A DNA stretch of 39,480 nucleotides, taken from assembly GCA_002686955.1 (NCBI GenBank), contig NYZA01000219.1, positions 1-39,480 of the forward strand, written 5' to 3'. Within the stretch, counting starts at the first letter, position 1; every line of letters starts with the position of its first letter. Made by a program: the position numbers and the translations under genes. Source of the stretch: Gemmatimonadota bacterium. GTDB taxonomy: Bacteria; GCA-2686955. The notes beneath the pieces were generated by a model that ran no database searches, was not told the origin of the DNA, and worked only from the letters and a program-made list of their open reading frames with translations. Below are positions 19,105-28,833 of the stretch, one piece after another.

Positions 19105-20345
19105 CACTCGGTTCGAAGGGACTCTATCGGATCCATCGCCGCGGCCCGCCGTGCCGGCATCAGCCCAAAGAAGAGCCCGACTCCACCACTGAAAAAGATC
19201 GCCAACAGGAGTACCGGGACCGGAAAGCGCGGCTCGACCGGCTCCGACAGAAAGGTGGCGATCGCGCCCGCGAGCCCTCGCCCGAGGCCAACACCACAGA
19301 GCGCACCGATCGCGCCCCCGACCACCGTCACGGTCGAAGCCTCCATCAGGAACTGCGCCATCACGTCTCTGTTCGCCGCGCCGATCGCCTTGCGAATCCC
19401 GATCTCACGGGTTCTCTCGGTCACTGAAGCCAGCATGATATTCATGATTCCGATGCCGCCGACCAGAAGCGAAATCCCGGCGATTCCGCCCAGGGTCAAG
19501 TTGATCAGAAGAGTAACGTTGGCGATCCTCTCGAGAATCGCTTCTTCGCGATCAACACGGAAGTCCGCTCCACCTTTGTGATTGGCGATCAGAACCGCCC
19601 GAACCGAGCGTTCGACCTCTGGTGCATCGGCTGGGCTGCGAAGCTGCAAGACGATGCGCGATAGGTGATCTGAACGGGTCAATCGCCGCTGAGCGGTCTC
19701 GATCGGAAGAACTACCACGTCGTCGGTGTCACGAAAAATGCTGGTTCCCCGCTCAGCGAGCACACCGACCACGACCAGACGCAGGGGACCGAGTCGGATC
19801 TCTCTGCCGAGAATCGACGAGACGGTGGCACCAGGAAAGAAATCACGGGCGACCTCGGACCCGATCAAGCACACCAGCTCCCCCGCGTCCAGAGGGGCCA
19901 ATCCCCTGCCCGATTGCAGATGCCATTTCCGGGCTCCGACCCCGCCCGCTCGCAAGCCGAGGTACGAAACCGATCGACTCACACGCCCCGCGGCCGCGGA
20001 GAGAGTTCCGGTTACTTCCGGCAACACCTCCTTCACGCGCCCGCGGGAGCGTTCCCGATCCATATCTCGCACATCTTGCCAGGTGAGCTGCTCCGGCTCA
20101 GGATTTCGCCTCCAGTCGCCCTCCCGCTTCACCCACCGCGGTTCTCCCCGAACGTTGACTTGATCCGCTGCACCCACTTCGCCTAGCTGGGAGATGACCG
20201 AATCCCGCATTCCCTCGCCGATCGACACGGCCGCGATCACCGAAGCCACACCGATCACGATCCCCAGCATCGAGAGGCCACTGCGAAAGCGGTGCGCCGC
20301 GATCTCCGTCACCCCGAGTCGAATTCCGAGCAGGAACGAGCTCAT
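19104..20345 (-). CDS. MacB/FtsX-type ABC transporter permease (no fused ATPase)
   Basis: GLSMLGIVIGVASVIAAVSIGEGMRDSVISQLGE (N-terminal TM plus MacB_PCD); C-terminal FtsX domain GGIGIMNIMLASVTERTREIGIRKAIGAANRDVMAQFLMEA...PARRAAAMDPIESLRTE; no Walker A. Confidence 0.93.
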   Translation of the reverse strand: MSSFLLGIRLGVTEIAAHRFRSGLSMLGIVIGVASVIAAVSIGEGMRDSVISQLGEVGAADQVNVRGEPRWVKREGDWRRNPEPEQLTWQDVRDMDRERSRGRVKEVLPEVTGTLSAAAGRVSRSVSYLGLRAGGVGARKWHLQSGRGLAPLDAGELVCLIGSEVARDFFPGATVSSILGREIRLGPLRLVVVGVLAERGTSIFRDTDDVVVLPIETAQRRLTRSDHLSRIVLQLRSPADAPEVERSVRAVLIANHKGGADFRVDREEAILERIANVTLLINLTLGGIAGISLLVGGIGIMNIMLASVTERTREIGIRKAIGAANRDVMAQFLMEASTVTVVGGAIGALCGVGLGRGLAGAIATFLSEPVEPRFPVPVLLLAIFFSGGVGLFFGLMPARRAAAMDPIESLRTE

Positions 20346-21505
20346 CCGGTTCCGATCCGCCCCAGAAGCGCGGGATCCGGCAGATCGGGCGGGCCAAGCT
20401 CGGCCCTCGGGTAGCGAAGAACCTCGTCCCCCTCGTCCAGGCCAGATTTGATCTCTACCCAGTTTTCGTCGCGCAAACCCAGCTCCACGGCGATCGGCGA
20501 CTCCGCTACGCGATTCAGCACCTCCCACCCACCCGATTCCGAGGACCGAACCGATTCCACCGGCAGCGCGAGAACCCGAAGCGCCTCATCCAGCACGAGA
20601 TCGATTCTGCAGGTCATGCCCGGCTTCAAGCGCTTCGCTGAAGCCTCCAGAGCGATCGTCACCTCGAACTCCACGCGGTCGTTCCCTTCCGGCCTCTGAA
20701 TCGCGGCCACCGCGACCCGCTCGACAGCTCCCTGGAAACAAGCGTCGGGCAGCGCCTCCACCGCCACCTGAACGGGAGCCCCAGGCTCGACGTACTTCAC
20801 ATCCGCCTGATCGACGCGGCAATGAACCACCAATCCGCCGAGATCTCCAATGGTGAAGAGCTCTTTGCCGGTCCCGGGGGTCCCGAACGCCGACCGAACG
20901 ACCTCACCTATCTCCAGGGAGCGGCGCAAGACCGTACCGCTGACCGGCGCGAGGATATCCGCCGCCCCCACCCGCACCCGTGCCGCGCCACCACCCTCTT
21001 CTTCCATCGTGCGCAGCTGCGTACGTCGAAGCTCGAGTGTCGCCTGGGCGACATCGAGCTCCGCGGCCACCAGATCGAGCTCATCGGCGGCGGCGCGTCC
21101 TTCTCGCACGAGCTGCTTCCTCCGGTCTCGCTCCTCCAGCGCGAGAGCAAACGAAATGCTGTCCTGTAGAACCGCGACCCTCGTGCTGAGATACCGAAGG
21201 TGCTCATTCGGCTCGACATTCAACGTTGCCAAGACGCTCCCCTTTTCAACGAGATCTCCTTCAGCGACAGCCAGGGCGGCCACGGTTCCGCCCAGTCGCG
21301 ATCGAACGACCACCGATGATCTGGGGGCGATCGATCCGGATTCGCGCAAGCGGCGCACGATATCGATCTTCTGAACCGTGACGACGGCCGGCTGATTCTC
21401 GGTCTGGCGCGAGGGGGCGCCACAACCGGCGACCACGGCCTGCACCCCCAGCAGAGGCCAGGCCGCTCTCCAGGCTACTCCGCGACGCTTTCTACTGCCG
21501 GCCAC
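20342..21505 (-). CDS. MacA/HlyD-like periplasmic adaptor (membrane fusion) lipoprotein
   Basis: Lipobox VVAGCG; biotinyl-lipoyl-like VVVRSRLGGTVAALAVAEGDLVEKGSVLATL; coiled coil; DILAPVSGTVLRRSLEIGEVV; GTG start at 21505; ATGA overlap with the permease gene. Confidence 0.9.
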   Translation of the reverse strand: MAGSRKRRGVAWRAAWPLLGVQAVVAGCGAPSRQTENQPAVVTVQKIDIVRRLRESGSIAPRSSVVVRSRLGGTVAALAVAEGDLVEKGSVLATLNVEPNEHLRYLSTRVAVLQDSISFALALEERDRRKQLVREGRAAADELDLVAAELDVAQATLELRRTQLRTMEEEGGGAARVRVGAADILAPVSGTVLRRSLEIGEVVRSAFGTPGTGKELFTIGDLGGLVVHCRVDQADVKYVEPGAPVQVAVEALPDACFQGAVERVAVAAIQRPEGNDRVEFEVTIALEASAKRLKPGMTCRIDLVLDEALRVLALPVESVRSSESGGWEVLNRVAESPIAVELGLRDENWVEIKSGLDEGDEVLRYPRAELGPPDLPDPALLGRIGTG

Positions 21506-21630
21506 GGTGTGCTCGCGCGAGCCCCTCCCCACAGAATCAGCCCAAGGGCAAAGGTCACGAAGACGGTGAATAGAAGATTTCCGAAACGGCGCGCGGGCAA
21601 TGGACCTCCCGATGGTTCGGCGAAGGCCAA
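21475..21630 (-). CDS. Candidate 51-aa single-TM microprotein overlapping the adaptor start
   Basis: Hand translation from TTG at 21630: MAFAEPSGGPLPARRFGNLLFTVFVTFALGLILWGGARASTPWPAVESVAE*. Below the length threshold of the supplied ORF track. Non-ATG start, no further support. Confidence 0.3.
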   Translation of the reverse strand: MAFAEPSGGPLPARRFGNLLFTVFVTFALGLILWGGARASTPWPAVESVAE

Positions 21631-21681
21631 AGCTAGCGACTCCGTCGAACCAGGTCAAGCGCGCCGGTACTCCGACATCGC

Positions 21682-23163
21682 CTACTCCTCGGTGATCTCC
21701 TCGCCATCAAAAGAAAGAACGAAGTCCTTCTTTTCGCTTCTCGACGCAATGTGGACCGGGCGGCTCCAGACACGGTAGAGGTTCTTGAGCGTCGCAATCG
21801 CCTTGTCGAGATCCAGGACGGTGCCTTCGAAGCGGTGCTGCAAGAGAAGCTCTCCCCGGTTTCGATGATTCGCATCGATGACATCGATCAGTGGGTTGCC
21901 CATGTTCGTGAGAGAGAAGAGCAGACGTTCCTTGATCCGCTTGAACTCCCGCGATTCGATCTCGTACCGCTCGGCTGAGGAATTGTAGGAAAAGCTGAAG
22001 AAGTTGTTTCGACGACAGAAATCCTCGGTCAGAAACTCATCTATGAAGGTCACATCGTTGTAAAGACGCCTCACCTCGAAGATCTTCTCGCGACCCAACC
22101 CCAAGTGTCGATCCCAATCTCTGCGCTCTTCGAAAGAGTCACACATTTCGTAGTCGACCCCGAAGCGGCCGCGATCCCAACGGTCCTCGATATCACGAAA
22201 GAGCTCGATTCCGATCTTGTAGGGATTCACCTGCCGGCCGGAATTGGCCGTCACTCCGGCGTGCTTCTGTGCATAGTCGACTATCTCGGCATCGTCGAGG
22301 ATCTCCGTTGTCATCAGGGTACTGTGCCAATATGAAGCCCATCCTTCGTTCATGATCTTGGTTTGACCCTGCGGTGCGAAGTACAACGCTTCTTCTCTCA
22401 CGATCTCCAGGATTTCCCGCTGCCATGGTTCGGCCGGCGCATGTTCCACCAAGAAGGCCATTACGTCACGCACCGGTTCAGACGGGAACTGTTTCGATCG
22501 TCTCTCTTTCCCCTCCATAGACGCACGCTGCGCCACGATGAACTCAGGCGGGTTGATGTAGTCCTCCATGTAGGATTTCGCTCTGAGTCGAGGGACACCG
22601 TCACTCTGATCCGTCCCTGCGCCGTTCTTCTCGGTGCGCGGAGTGCGACGAATTCCGCCGGCGTGAACGTCTACGAGGTTCTCCAGAGACAAACACACAT
22701 CGATGAACTCTTCGACTTTATCCTGGCCGAATCTGGCCATCAACGACCTGACTCGTGAGGCGTGATTCGCCATCTCGTCCATCATCTTCCGATTCGTATG
22801 CGAAAACCACATGTTGTTCTTGAAGAAGTCACAGTGCCCGTATACATGCGCCATCACCATCTTCTGGGTTATCATCTCATTCGATTGGAGCAGGTATGCG
22901 TAACAAGGGTCGTTGTTTATTACCAATTCATAGATGGTCTGCAGCCCATAGGCGTACCCTTTGGTAAGACGATTGAATTCCATCCCCCAGCGCCAATGCG
23001 GATAACGAGTCGGGAAGCCCTGGTACGCCGCGATCGAGTTGATCGTCTTGTAGTCGAGAACCTCGAAGATGACCTCATAGGTATCGAGTCCGGCTCCTTC
23101 GACGATCTCTCGAATGCGATACTTGGCGGCCTTTAGATCGCTCGGGAATGCAGTATGAATCAC
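21682..23163 (-). CDS. SpoVR family protein (YcgB-like)
   Basis: YPHWRWGMEFNRLTKGYAYGLQTIYELVINNDPCYAYLLQSN, HVYGHCDFFKNNMWF, NEGWASYWHSTLMT, NPYKIGIELFRDIEDRWDRGRFG. Confidence 0.96.
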   Translation of the reverse strand: MIHTAFPSDLKAAKYRIREIVEGAGLDTYEVIFEVLDYKTINSIAAYQGFPTRYPHWRWGMEFNRLTKGYAYGLQTIYELVINNDPCYAYLLQSNEMITQKMVMAHVYGHCDFFKNNMWFSHTNRKMMDEMANHASRVRSLMARFGQDKVEEFIDVCLSLENLVDVHAGGIRRTPRTEKNGAGTDQSDGVPRLRAKSYMEDYINPPEFIVAQRASMEGKERRSKQFPSEPVRDVMAFLVEHAPAEPWQREILEIVREEALYFAPQGQTKIMNEGWASYWHSTLMTTEILDDAEIVDYAQKHAGVTANSGRQVNPYKIGIELFRDIEDRWDRGRFGVDYEMCDSFEERRDWDRHLGLGREKIFEVRRLYNDVTFIDEFLTEDFCRRNNFFSFSYNSSAERYEIESREFKRIKERLLFSLTNMGNPLIDVIDANHRNRGELLLQHRFEGTVLDLDKAIATLKNLYRVWSRPVHIASRSEKKDFVLSFDGEEITEE

Positions 23164-23166
23164 GAC

Positions 23167-24270
23167 TCAGTTGCCCTTTCCGAGGAATTCCTTGATGGAG
23201 CCATGAATCCCATCTCGGCCCTGAATATCGCTTAGCACGACCTTCTCATCACTCGAGAACTGGTGCCTCAGATCCTTGATGAACTGCCCGGAACCATAGG
23301 GCGATTGAACCTGCCCGTACCCGAATAGGTTGGCGTCTGGGACTAGTCGAGACTTGAGAATTTCGAGGCAGACTTCCGTGTCGCCGCCACCCCAGTTGTC
23401 ACCATCGGAGAAATGGAAGAGGTAGATGTTCCAATCTTGCGGAGGGTAGTTGGCGCCTATGATTTCGGCCGCCTTGGTGTAGGCAGAGCTGATTCTGGTG
23501 CCACCGGATTCGCGGGTATGGAAGAACGTCTCTCTGTCGACTTCGTGTGCCACGGCGTCGTGAATGATGTAGCGGGTTTCGAGTTCTTTGTATTGGGCTC
23601 TGAGCCAGGTGTCGATCCAGAAGCTCTCGATTCGTACGATCTCTTTCTGCTCGTCACCCATCGAGCCCGATACGTCCATCATGTAGACAATCGCGGCGTT
23701 GAACTCCGGATGGACGACATCAACCCAAGATCTGTAGCGTCGATCTTCTCTGATCGGTGTGAAGATCGGTTTCTTTGGATCGAAGGTCCCCGCCATGATT
23801 TGACGCTTGAGCGATTCCCTGTATGTCCGCTTGAAATGACGCAACCCCTCCGGCCCAACTCGGCGGATCCCGCTGTAGCGCCTGTAGGTGGCGGTGATCG
23901 ACTTTGCGCCTTTCGGCTCGATCCTGGGTAGCTCGAGCTCTTCACCGAGAATCTCGGCCAGCTCATCGAGAGATACGTCCACCTCGAGTACGTGTTGCCC
24001 TTCATCCTCCCCAGCGGGGCCCGGCTGGCCGCCCTCGCCAGGACCGACCGGTTGGCCTGGCTCCCCGTCGCCTTGACCGACTCCGCCCGATCCACCAGTG
24101 CCGAAACGAAAACGCGGAATATCGATCTCGGGCAGAGGGATGGAGATGACATCCTTGCCCTTCTTGCCGAAGAGCTCGCCTCGGCTCATGTACTGCTTCA
24201 GCTCTTTGCGAATCCGTCCCTTGACGATATGACGGAATCGGGCGGCGTCCCGTTCGATCTTCGACACCAT
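23167..24270 (-). CDS. DUF444 / YeaH-like protein (VWA-like)
   Basis: [30 protein letters not shown]..., [47 protein letters not shown]; location between prkA and spoVR. Confidence 0.95.
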   Translation of the reverse strand: MVSKIERDAARFRHIVKGRIRKELKQYMSRGELFGKKGKDVISIPLPEIDIPRFRFGTGGSGGVGQGDGEPGQPVGPGEGGQPGPAGEDEGQHVLEVDVSLDELAEILGEELELPRIEPKGAKSITATYRRYSGIRRVGPEGLRHFKRTYRESLKRQIMAGTFDPKKPIFTPIREDRRYRSWVDVVHPEFNAAIVYMMDVSGSMGDEQKEIVRIESFWIDTWLRAQYKELETRYIIHDAVAHEVDRETFFHTRESGGTRISSAYTKAAEIIGANYPPQDWNIYLFHFSDGDNWGGGDTEVCLEILKSRLVPDANLFGYGQVQSPYGSGQFIKDLRHQFSSDEKVVLSDIQGRDGIHGSIKEFLGKGN

Positions 24271-24312
24271 GGCTCCTCTCGAAGTCGATCGGTGGCCTGG
24301 ATGGCCACTCCG

Positions 24313-26364
24313 CTAGCTCTCCTGCACGTCTCCTCTGGCGAAAATCGAGGCCACGTAGTTCAAGACATCGGTGGCGCACACCTCGCAATAACCGTAGTTT
24401 TCGATCATGCGCGTCTTGACGACGTCGATCTTGGCTTGAGTGTCTTTGTCGACGACACTCGAGACCAGGCTCTTGAGCTTGATCGTGTCTTTCTGATCTT
24501 CGAAGAGCTTCAGCTCCAATGCCTTGTGCAGGCGTTCGTTTGTCCGATAACTGAACGTTTTGCCTTCGATCGCTAGCGCACCGATGTAGTTCATGATCTC
24601 GCGGCGAAAATCGTCTTTCAGGGATTCCTGAATTCCGATCTTCTCCTCGATGCTTCGCATCAATCGCTCGTCCGGCTCTTCGTCTTGATTGGTGTAACGG
24701 TTGCGGACCCGCTCCTTCTGGGTATACGCCTTGATGTTGTCTATGTAGTTGGCACACAGTTTCTGGATCGATTCCTCGTCGGCACAGATCGCCCGCTGCA
24801 CTTCGTTCTTCGCCATGTCTTCGTACTCTTGTTTGACAGCGGCGATCAGCTCTCGGTACCGCTTTCGGGTCTCTTCGTCGGAAATCAGCGAATGATGGTC
24901 GAGGCCTCGATCGAGCTCATTGATCACCATGAAAGGATTCACGCAGGCTTCGTGGCTATCGTCTACGAGCGCGTTCGAAAGTTTGTCTTGCACGTAGCGC
25001 GGGCTGATTCCGGTCAGGCCCTCCCGCATGGCCTCGGCCCTCAACTCGCGAATATTGTCTTCGGTGAACCCAGGCAAGGTCTTGCCGTTATACAGTTTGA
25101 GCTTCTGAATCGGCGTCAGTTTGGCGTTTTTCGGCTCCTCGAGCCGAGTGAGTACGGCCCACATGCCGGCCAGCTCGATCGTGTGGGGAGCCATATGTTT
25201 CCCCTCGATCTCGCCGTAATCTTTTTGGTAGATACGGATCTCGTCGTCGAGGCGCGTGCAGTAGGGAACATCGATCTTCACCGTGCGATCCCGGAGGGCC
25301 TCCATGAACTCGTTGTTCTGGAGCTTTCTGTACTCCGGCTCGTTCGTGTGGCCGATGATTACTTCGTCGATGTCGGTCTGAGCGAATTTCTTCGGCTTGA
25401 TCGAGTGTTCCTGCGAGGCTCCCAGAAGATCGTAGAGAAACGCAACGTCGAGTTTCAAGACCTCGATGAACTCGACAACGCCCCGATTGGCAATGTTGAA
25501 TTCACCGTCGAAGTTGAACGCTCGCGGATCGGAGTCCGAGCCGTACTGCGCGATCTTCGCGTAATTGATATCGCCGGTGAGCTCGGTGGAATCCTGGTTC
25601 TTCTCGTCCTTCGGTTGAAATGTCCCGATGCCGACGCGGTCCTGCTCGGAGAGGAGCATCCGGCGCACCTTGACGTGGCCGATGACCCGATTCCAATCCC
25701 CTTCATACCGGTTCAGCAACTGGGTCATCGTGAAGCGACAGAATGGACACAGCTCCCCGGCGACCTCCACGGGATGGCCGTCCCTCTCCTTGCCGAGTAG
25801 ACGGTCCAGGGCCGCGGCTCGATTCGCCGCGGGAATCAGTCGGAATGGTTCCTCATGCATCGGACAGGGATGGACTTCAGTCTCTCCATCCTCGCCGGGC
25901 AGCACCCAAGAAAAGGTGTAGAGCACCCCTTCGTCGCTTCGGCTGTAATGCTCCATTCCCCGCTTGATCAAGCGGACGATGGTGCTTTTCGATGAGCCGA
26001 CCGGCCCGTGCAGCAGGAGCACCCGCTTTTCGGTTCCGTAACGGTGGGCGGCGGAGCTGAGCACGTTCACGAGGGTCATCAGGGCTCGATCGAGCCCATA
26101 GATGGCGTCTTGGCCATCGCCCAGCGGATCGGAAAAGAACGTGTATTTGACCACCCTCTCCTTATGCTCCGAGTAATCCTCTTTCCCGAAGGAGAGGATC
26201 ATGTCGAACACACGCTGGAAGGCGGTCCGCAGCGCCCGCGGATTCTCGGCCACCAGGCCGAGGTACTCCTCGAAAGTACCTTCCCAGTTCAGCGAGCGGT
26301 AGACATCGGGATCGTGCAGATCCCTCACGAATTTCATGAGGTCGGAAGGGGTCGTTGTCGCCAT
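24313..26364 (-). CDS. prkA: PrkA-family serine protein kinase (YeaG-like)
   Basis: [26 protein letters not shown] (Walker A), [48 protein letters not shown]-type core, C-terminal PrkA domain. Confidence 0.96.
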   Translation of the reverse strand: MATTTPSDLMKFVRDLHDPDVYRSLNWEGTFEEYLGLVAENPRALRTAFQRVFDMILSFGKEDYSEHKERVVKYTFFSDPLGDGQDAIYGLDRALMTLVNVLSSAAHRYGTEKRVLLLHGPVGSSKSTIVRLIKRGMEHYSRSDEGVLYTFSWVLPGEDGETEVHPCPMHEEPFRLIPAANRAAALDRLLGKERDGHPVEVAGELCPFCRFTMTQLLNRYEGDWNRVIGHVKVRRMLLSEQDRVGIGTFQPKDEKNQDSTELTGDINYAKIAQYGSDSDPRAFNFDGEFNIANRGVVEFIEVLKLDVAFLYDLLGASQEHSIKPKKFAQTDIDEVIIGHTNEPEYRKLQNNEFMEALRDRTVKIDVPYCTRLDDEIRIYQKDYGEIEGKHMAPHTIELAGMWAVLTRLEEPKNAKLTPIQKLKLYNGKTLPGFTEDNIRELRAEAMREGLTGISPRYVQDKLSNALVDDSHEACVNPFMVINELDRGLDHHSLISDEETRKRYRELIAAVKQEYEDMAKNEVQRAICADEESIQKLCANYIDNIKAYTQKERVRNRYTNQDEEPDERLMRSIEEKIGIQESLKDDFRREIMNYIGALAIEGKTFSYRTNERLHKALELKLFEDQKDTIKLKSLVSSVVDKDTQAKIDVVKTRMIENYGYCEVCATDVLNYVASIFARGDVQES

Positions 26365-26531
26365 GGGTCGGTCCCTCTATGAGTAGCGCGAGCACGTCGC
26401 CGGGCAGGACGGACTCTCTCCCAAGGTTCGGAATCGAGCCACTTTACTTTATCTCTGGATGATCAGCGGTTCTCCCTCAAGATCGGACATCCTCAGTGGT
26501 CCGGCCGCCCTGAAAGGGTCCCGTCGCCGAA

Positions 26532-27926
26532 TCAGAAGCGATAAGCCTCGACGAGCGCATCGGCTCGCTTCCGCCACTCTCCCTCCCAACGTCGGAGCAG
26601 ATCGGTGGCGGGAACCAGTCCTCGATCGACCACCAGATCTTGCAACGGTTCGAGATAGATCGCTTCGTCCTGCCCCTCGCTGTTGAGGCGCGCCCGGGAT
26701 CGCAGCCCCTCGCGGGCGATTTCGATCAAAGCGGGGAGCAGATCGCCGATCCGGTGGCTTCCGGCGATGGCATCAGGGCCGAGTCGGGCGGCGTCGACCA
26801 GCAGCTCGTTCATGCTCGAAAGCGGAATACCCGCGACGAGATCCAGCACCGCCGCACGCGCGCCGGCATCGTAGAGCAGGCCGCAAGATAGCGCGACAAC
26901 CGAAGGGGCCAACTCCGGCGACTGCGCGTCGGCCGCCCGCACTTCGAGCGGACCGCGCAGTCTGACCTCGGGAAAGACCGTGGACTTGTGGAGTTCCCAA
27001 TCGGCGAGCGTGGCTCTCTCGTCCCGATCTCCATCGACCATGTACTGCCGGAACGTGCAATGGGTCATGGGGATGTAGCGGCCATCTCGGACGATGAAGA
27101 ACATCGGGACATCGAGCAGATACTCGATGTAGTCGCCGAAGGTGAAGCCGGGCTCCAGGCCCTTCCGCACGAAGCCGCAGCGATCCGAGTCGGTCTCTCG
27201 CCACGCGAGGCTGCGCGTGCTCAATGCCCCGGAGTGCTTGCCGGCGGCCAAGGGCGAGTTGGCGAAGAGCGCGACGAGAAGGGGGGTCGCCCAAGACGCC
27301 ACCATGAACTTCTCGGCCATATCCTCCTCCGATTCGAAATCGAGATTCGTCTGAACCGTAGCCGTCAGACGCATCATCGAGTGGGCCAGGCGTCCGCGGC
27401 TCCGCAGATAGGGTCCCATCACGCGGTATCGAGGCTTCATGGCCCATGGAACGTCATCGAGACCGCTGAAAGGGTGGTAGCCCAATCCCACCCATGCGAT
27501 GTCGAGCTTCTTCGTCGCCTCCACGAGAAGAGCTCGCTCTCGCTCCATCTGCTCCACCGCCCTGTGAACGTCGGCCACGATGGCACCGCTCAGCTCGAGC
27601 TGCCCCCCGGGCTCCAGGGTCAGAGTGCCGAGCCCGCCATCATGGATATGAAAAGGATCTCCCCCGGCATTTCTTGCTCTGCGCCAACCCACCCCCTCCA
27701 ACGCCGCCAGCGCTTCCGCCACTCCGCCGCTGCCCTCATAGCCACGAACCGAACCAAGGGTAGGATCGACCGGCAAGCGCTCGTATTCGACCCCCAACCC
27801 CCAATCCGACGCTGGACGCATCGACGCATGGAAACCCGGGAGCAGATCGGCGACCTTCGTGACGACCGGATCTTGGCCGAGATCGAGGCTCATACTCTGT
27901 GCATCTCCGTTGTGCATGCGTAACAT
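26532..27926 (-). CDS. Glutamate-cysteine ligase, GCS2-type
   Basis: WGLGVEYERLPVD, LTLEPGGQLELSGA, WVGLGYHPFSGLDDVPWAMKPRYRVMGPYLRSRGRLAHSMMRLTATVQTNLDFESEEDM; alternative starts at 27977/27917. Confidence 0.9.
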   Translation of the reverse strand: MLRMHNGDAQSMSLDLGQDPVVTKVADLLPGFHASMRPASDWGLGVEYERLPVDPTLGSVRGYEGSGGVAEALAALEGVGWRRARNAGGDPFHIHDGGLGTLTLEPGGQLELSGAIVADVHRAVEQMERERALLVEATKKLDIAWVGLGYHPFSGLDDVPWAMKPRYRVMGPYLRSRGRLAHSMMRLTATVQTNLDFESEEDMAEKFMVASWATPLLVALFANSPLAAGKHSGALSTRSLAWRETDSDRCGFVRKGLEPGFTFGDYIEYLLDVPMFFIVRDGRYIPMTHCTFRQYMVDGDRDERATLADWELHKSTVFPEVRLRGPLEVRAADAQSPELAPSVVALSCGLLYDAGARAAVLDLVAGIPLSSMNELLVDAARLGPDAIAGSHRIGDLLPALIEIAREGLRSRARLNSEGQDEAIYLEPLQDLVVDRGLVPATDLLRRWEGEWRKRADALVEAYRF

Positions 27927-27955
27927 GATGGGACACTGGCGTGGCGGTTGACTTC

Positions 27956-28162
27956 TTACTCCCGATTCTGACACCAAGAGACCTGAATGCGGGTCTTGAA
28001 AAGGCGGGTCCCCCCCAGGCCGCAGACCGTTCCTTCAGAGTCGGAGCGCAGGTTGTGACGGCATCCCGCGCACTTTTCCGGTCCCCTGTCGACGCGGCGG
28101 ATGGCCGTGAATAGCCGAAAGCCACCGTAGACCAGAATCAGCACGATCAGAAGCTCAAACAT
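27956..28162 (-). CDS. Small membrane protein with Cys-rich, zinc-ribbon-like tail (68 aa)
   Basis: MFELLIVLILVYGGFRLFTAIRRVDRGPEKCAGCRHNLRSDSEGTVCGLGG...SWC; N-terminal TM and CxxC; lies between same-strand genes without overlapping them if GCL starts at 27926. Confidence 0.55.
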   Translation of the reverse strand: MFELLIVLILVYGGFRLFTAIRRVDRGPEKCAGCRHNLRSDSEGTVCGLGGTRLFKTRIQVSWCQNRE

Positions 28163-28168
28163 GAGGTC

Positions 28169-28810
28169 CTATTCCCGATCGAGGCCCCAGCGGCGCAAGT
28201 CCGCCCGCGTGTCCAGATTCGCCAGGATCCACCGGTCGTCTACCTCGACCTCGCGGGCTCTGCCGGACGCCCGCAGCCTCCGCACGACCGACCTCAGCGG
28301 TTCCGCCGATTTCAGCGCCATCAGAGCGGGAAAGGCGTCTCGACCGAAGAGGAGCGGATGCCCCCGGGCACACTCGTGCGCCGGTTCGAACACCAGCGGG
28401 ATACTCTCCAGTGGCGGCGGCGACGGGCATTCCTTGAAACACCGATCGTGCTCTTCGAGCAGAGCGCGGATGGTGTCTCGCGACACCAGGGGGTGATCGA
28501 TCGGGTGGATGATGGCCCCGGCCGCCCCTTCCGGTAGCGATCCCAATCCGCACTGAAGCGAACCGGTGCGCCCCGCCTCCGACTTGCGATTGACCAACAC
28601 GCGGACCGCGGGCAGATCGCTGATCAGCGCCTCCACCCGGTCCCCTTCCTCCGCGCGGACCACGACCACGCAGCCGGCACACCCCGCATCGAGGGCGGCG
28701 CGAGCAACCCGCCGCACTGCCGGGCATCCACGAATCTCGATCAATGTTTTCGAGCGGCCCATCCTTTTCGAGCCTCCAGCGGCGAGCACTACATGCCACA
28801 CTCCCCTCAC
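28169..28810 (-). CDS. MobA/MocA-like NTP transferase (molybdenum cofactor nucleotidyltransferase family)
   Basis: WHVVLAAGGSKRMGRSKTLIEIRGCPAVRRV; VLVNRKSEAGRTGSLQCGL; IIHPIDHPLVSRDTIRALL; GHPLLFGRDAFP. Probable GTG start at 28810; upstream ORF extension is antisense to the HAD gene. Confidence 0.86.
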   Translation of the reverse strand: MRGVWHVVLAAGGSKRMGRSKTLIEIRGCPAVRRVARAALDAGCAGCVVVVRAEEGDRVEALISDLPAVRVLVNRKSEAGRTGSLQCGLGSLPEGAAGAIIHPIDHPLVSRDTIRALLEEHDRCFKECPSPPPLESIPLVFEPAHECARGHPLLFGRDAFPALMALKSAEPLRSVVRRLRASGRAREVEVDDRWILANLDTRADLRRWGLDRE

Positions 28811-28833
28811 GAAAGGGGGCCGAAGAAAGGGCC

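Noticed and set aside
24685-25800. 371-aa + strand ORF opposite prkA
   Set aside because: Antisense to a clear PrkA coding region; composition reflects complementary codon bias.
25740-25870. CPMH/CPFC cysteine motifs in PrkA as an unusual zinc insertion
   Set aside because: From memory these match the usual PrkA/YeaG core, so they are not considered novel.
26988-27923. 311-aa + ORF opposite the glutamate-cysteine ligase gene
   Set aside because: Antisense shadow; no recognisable motifs.
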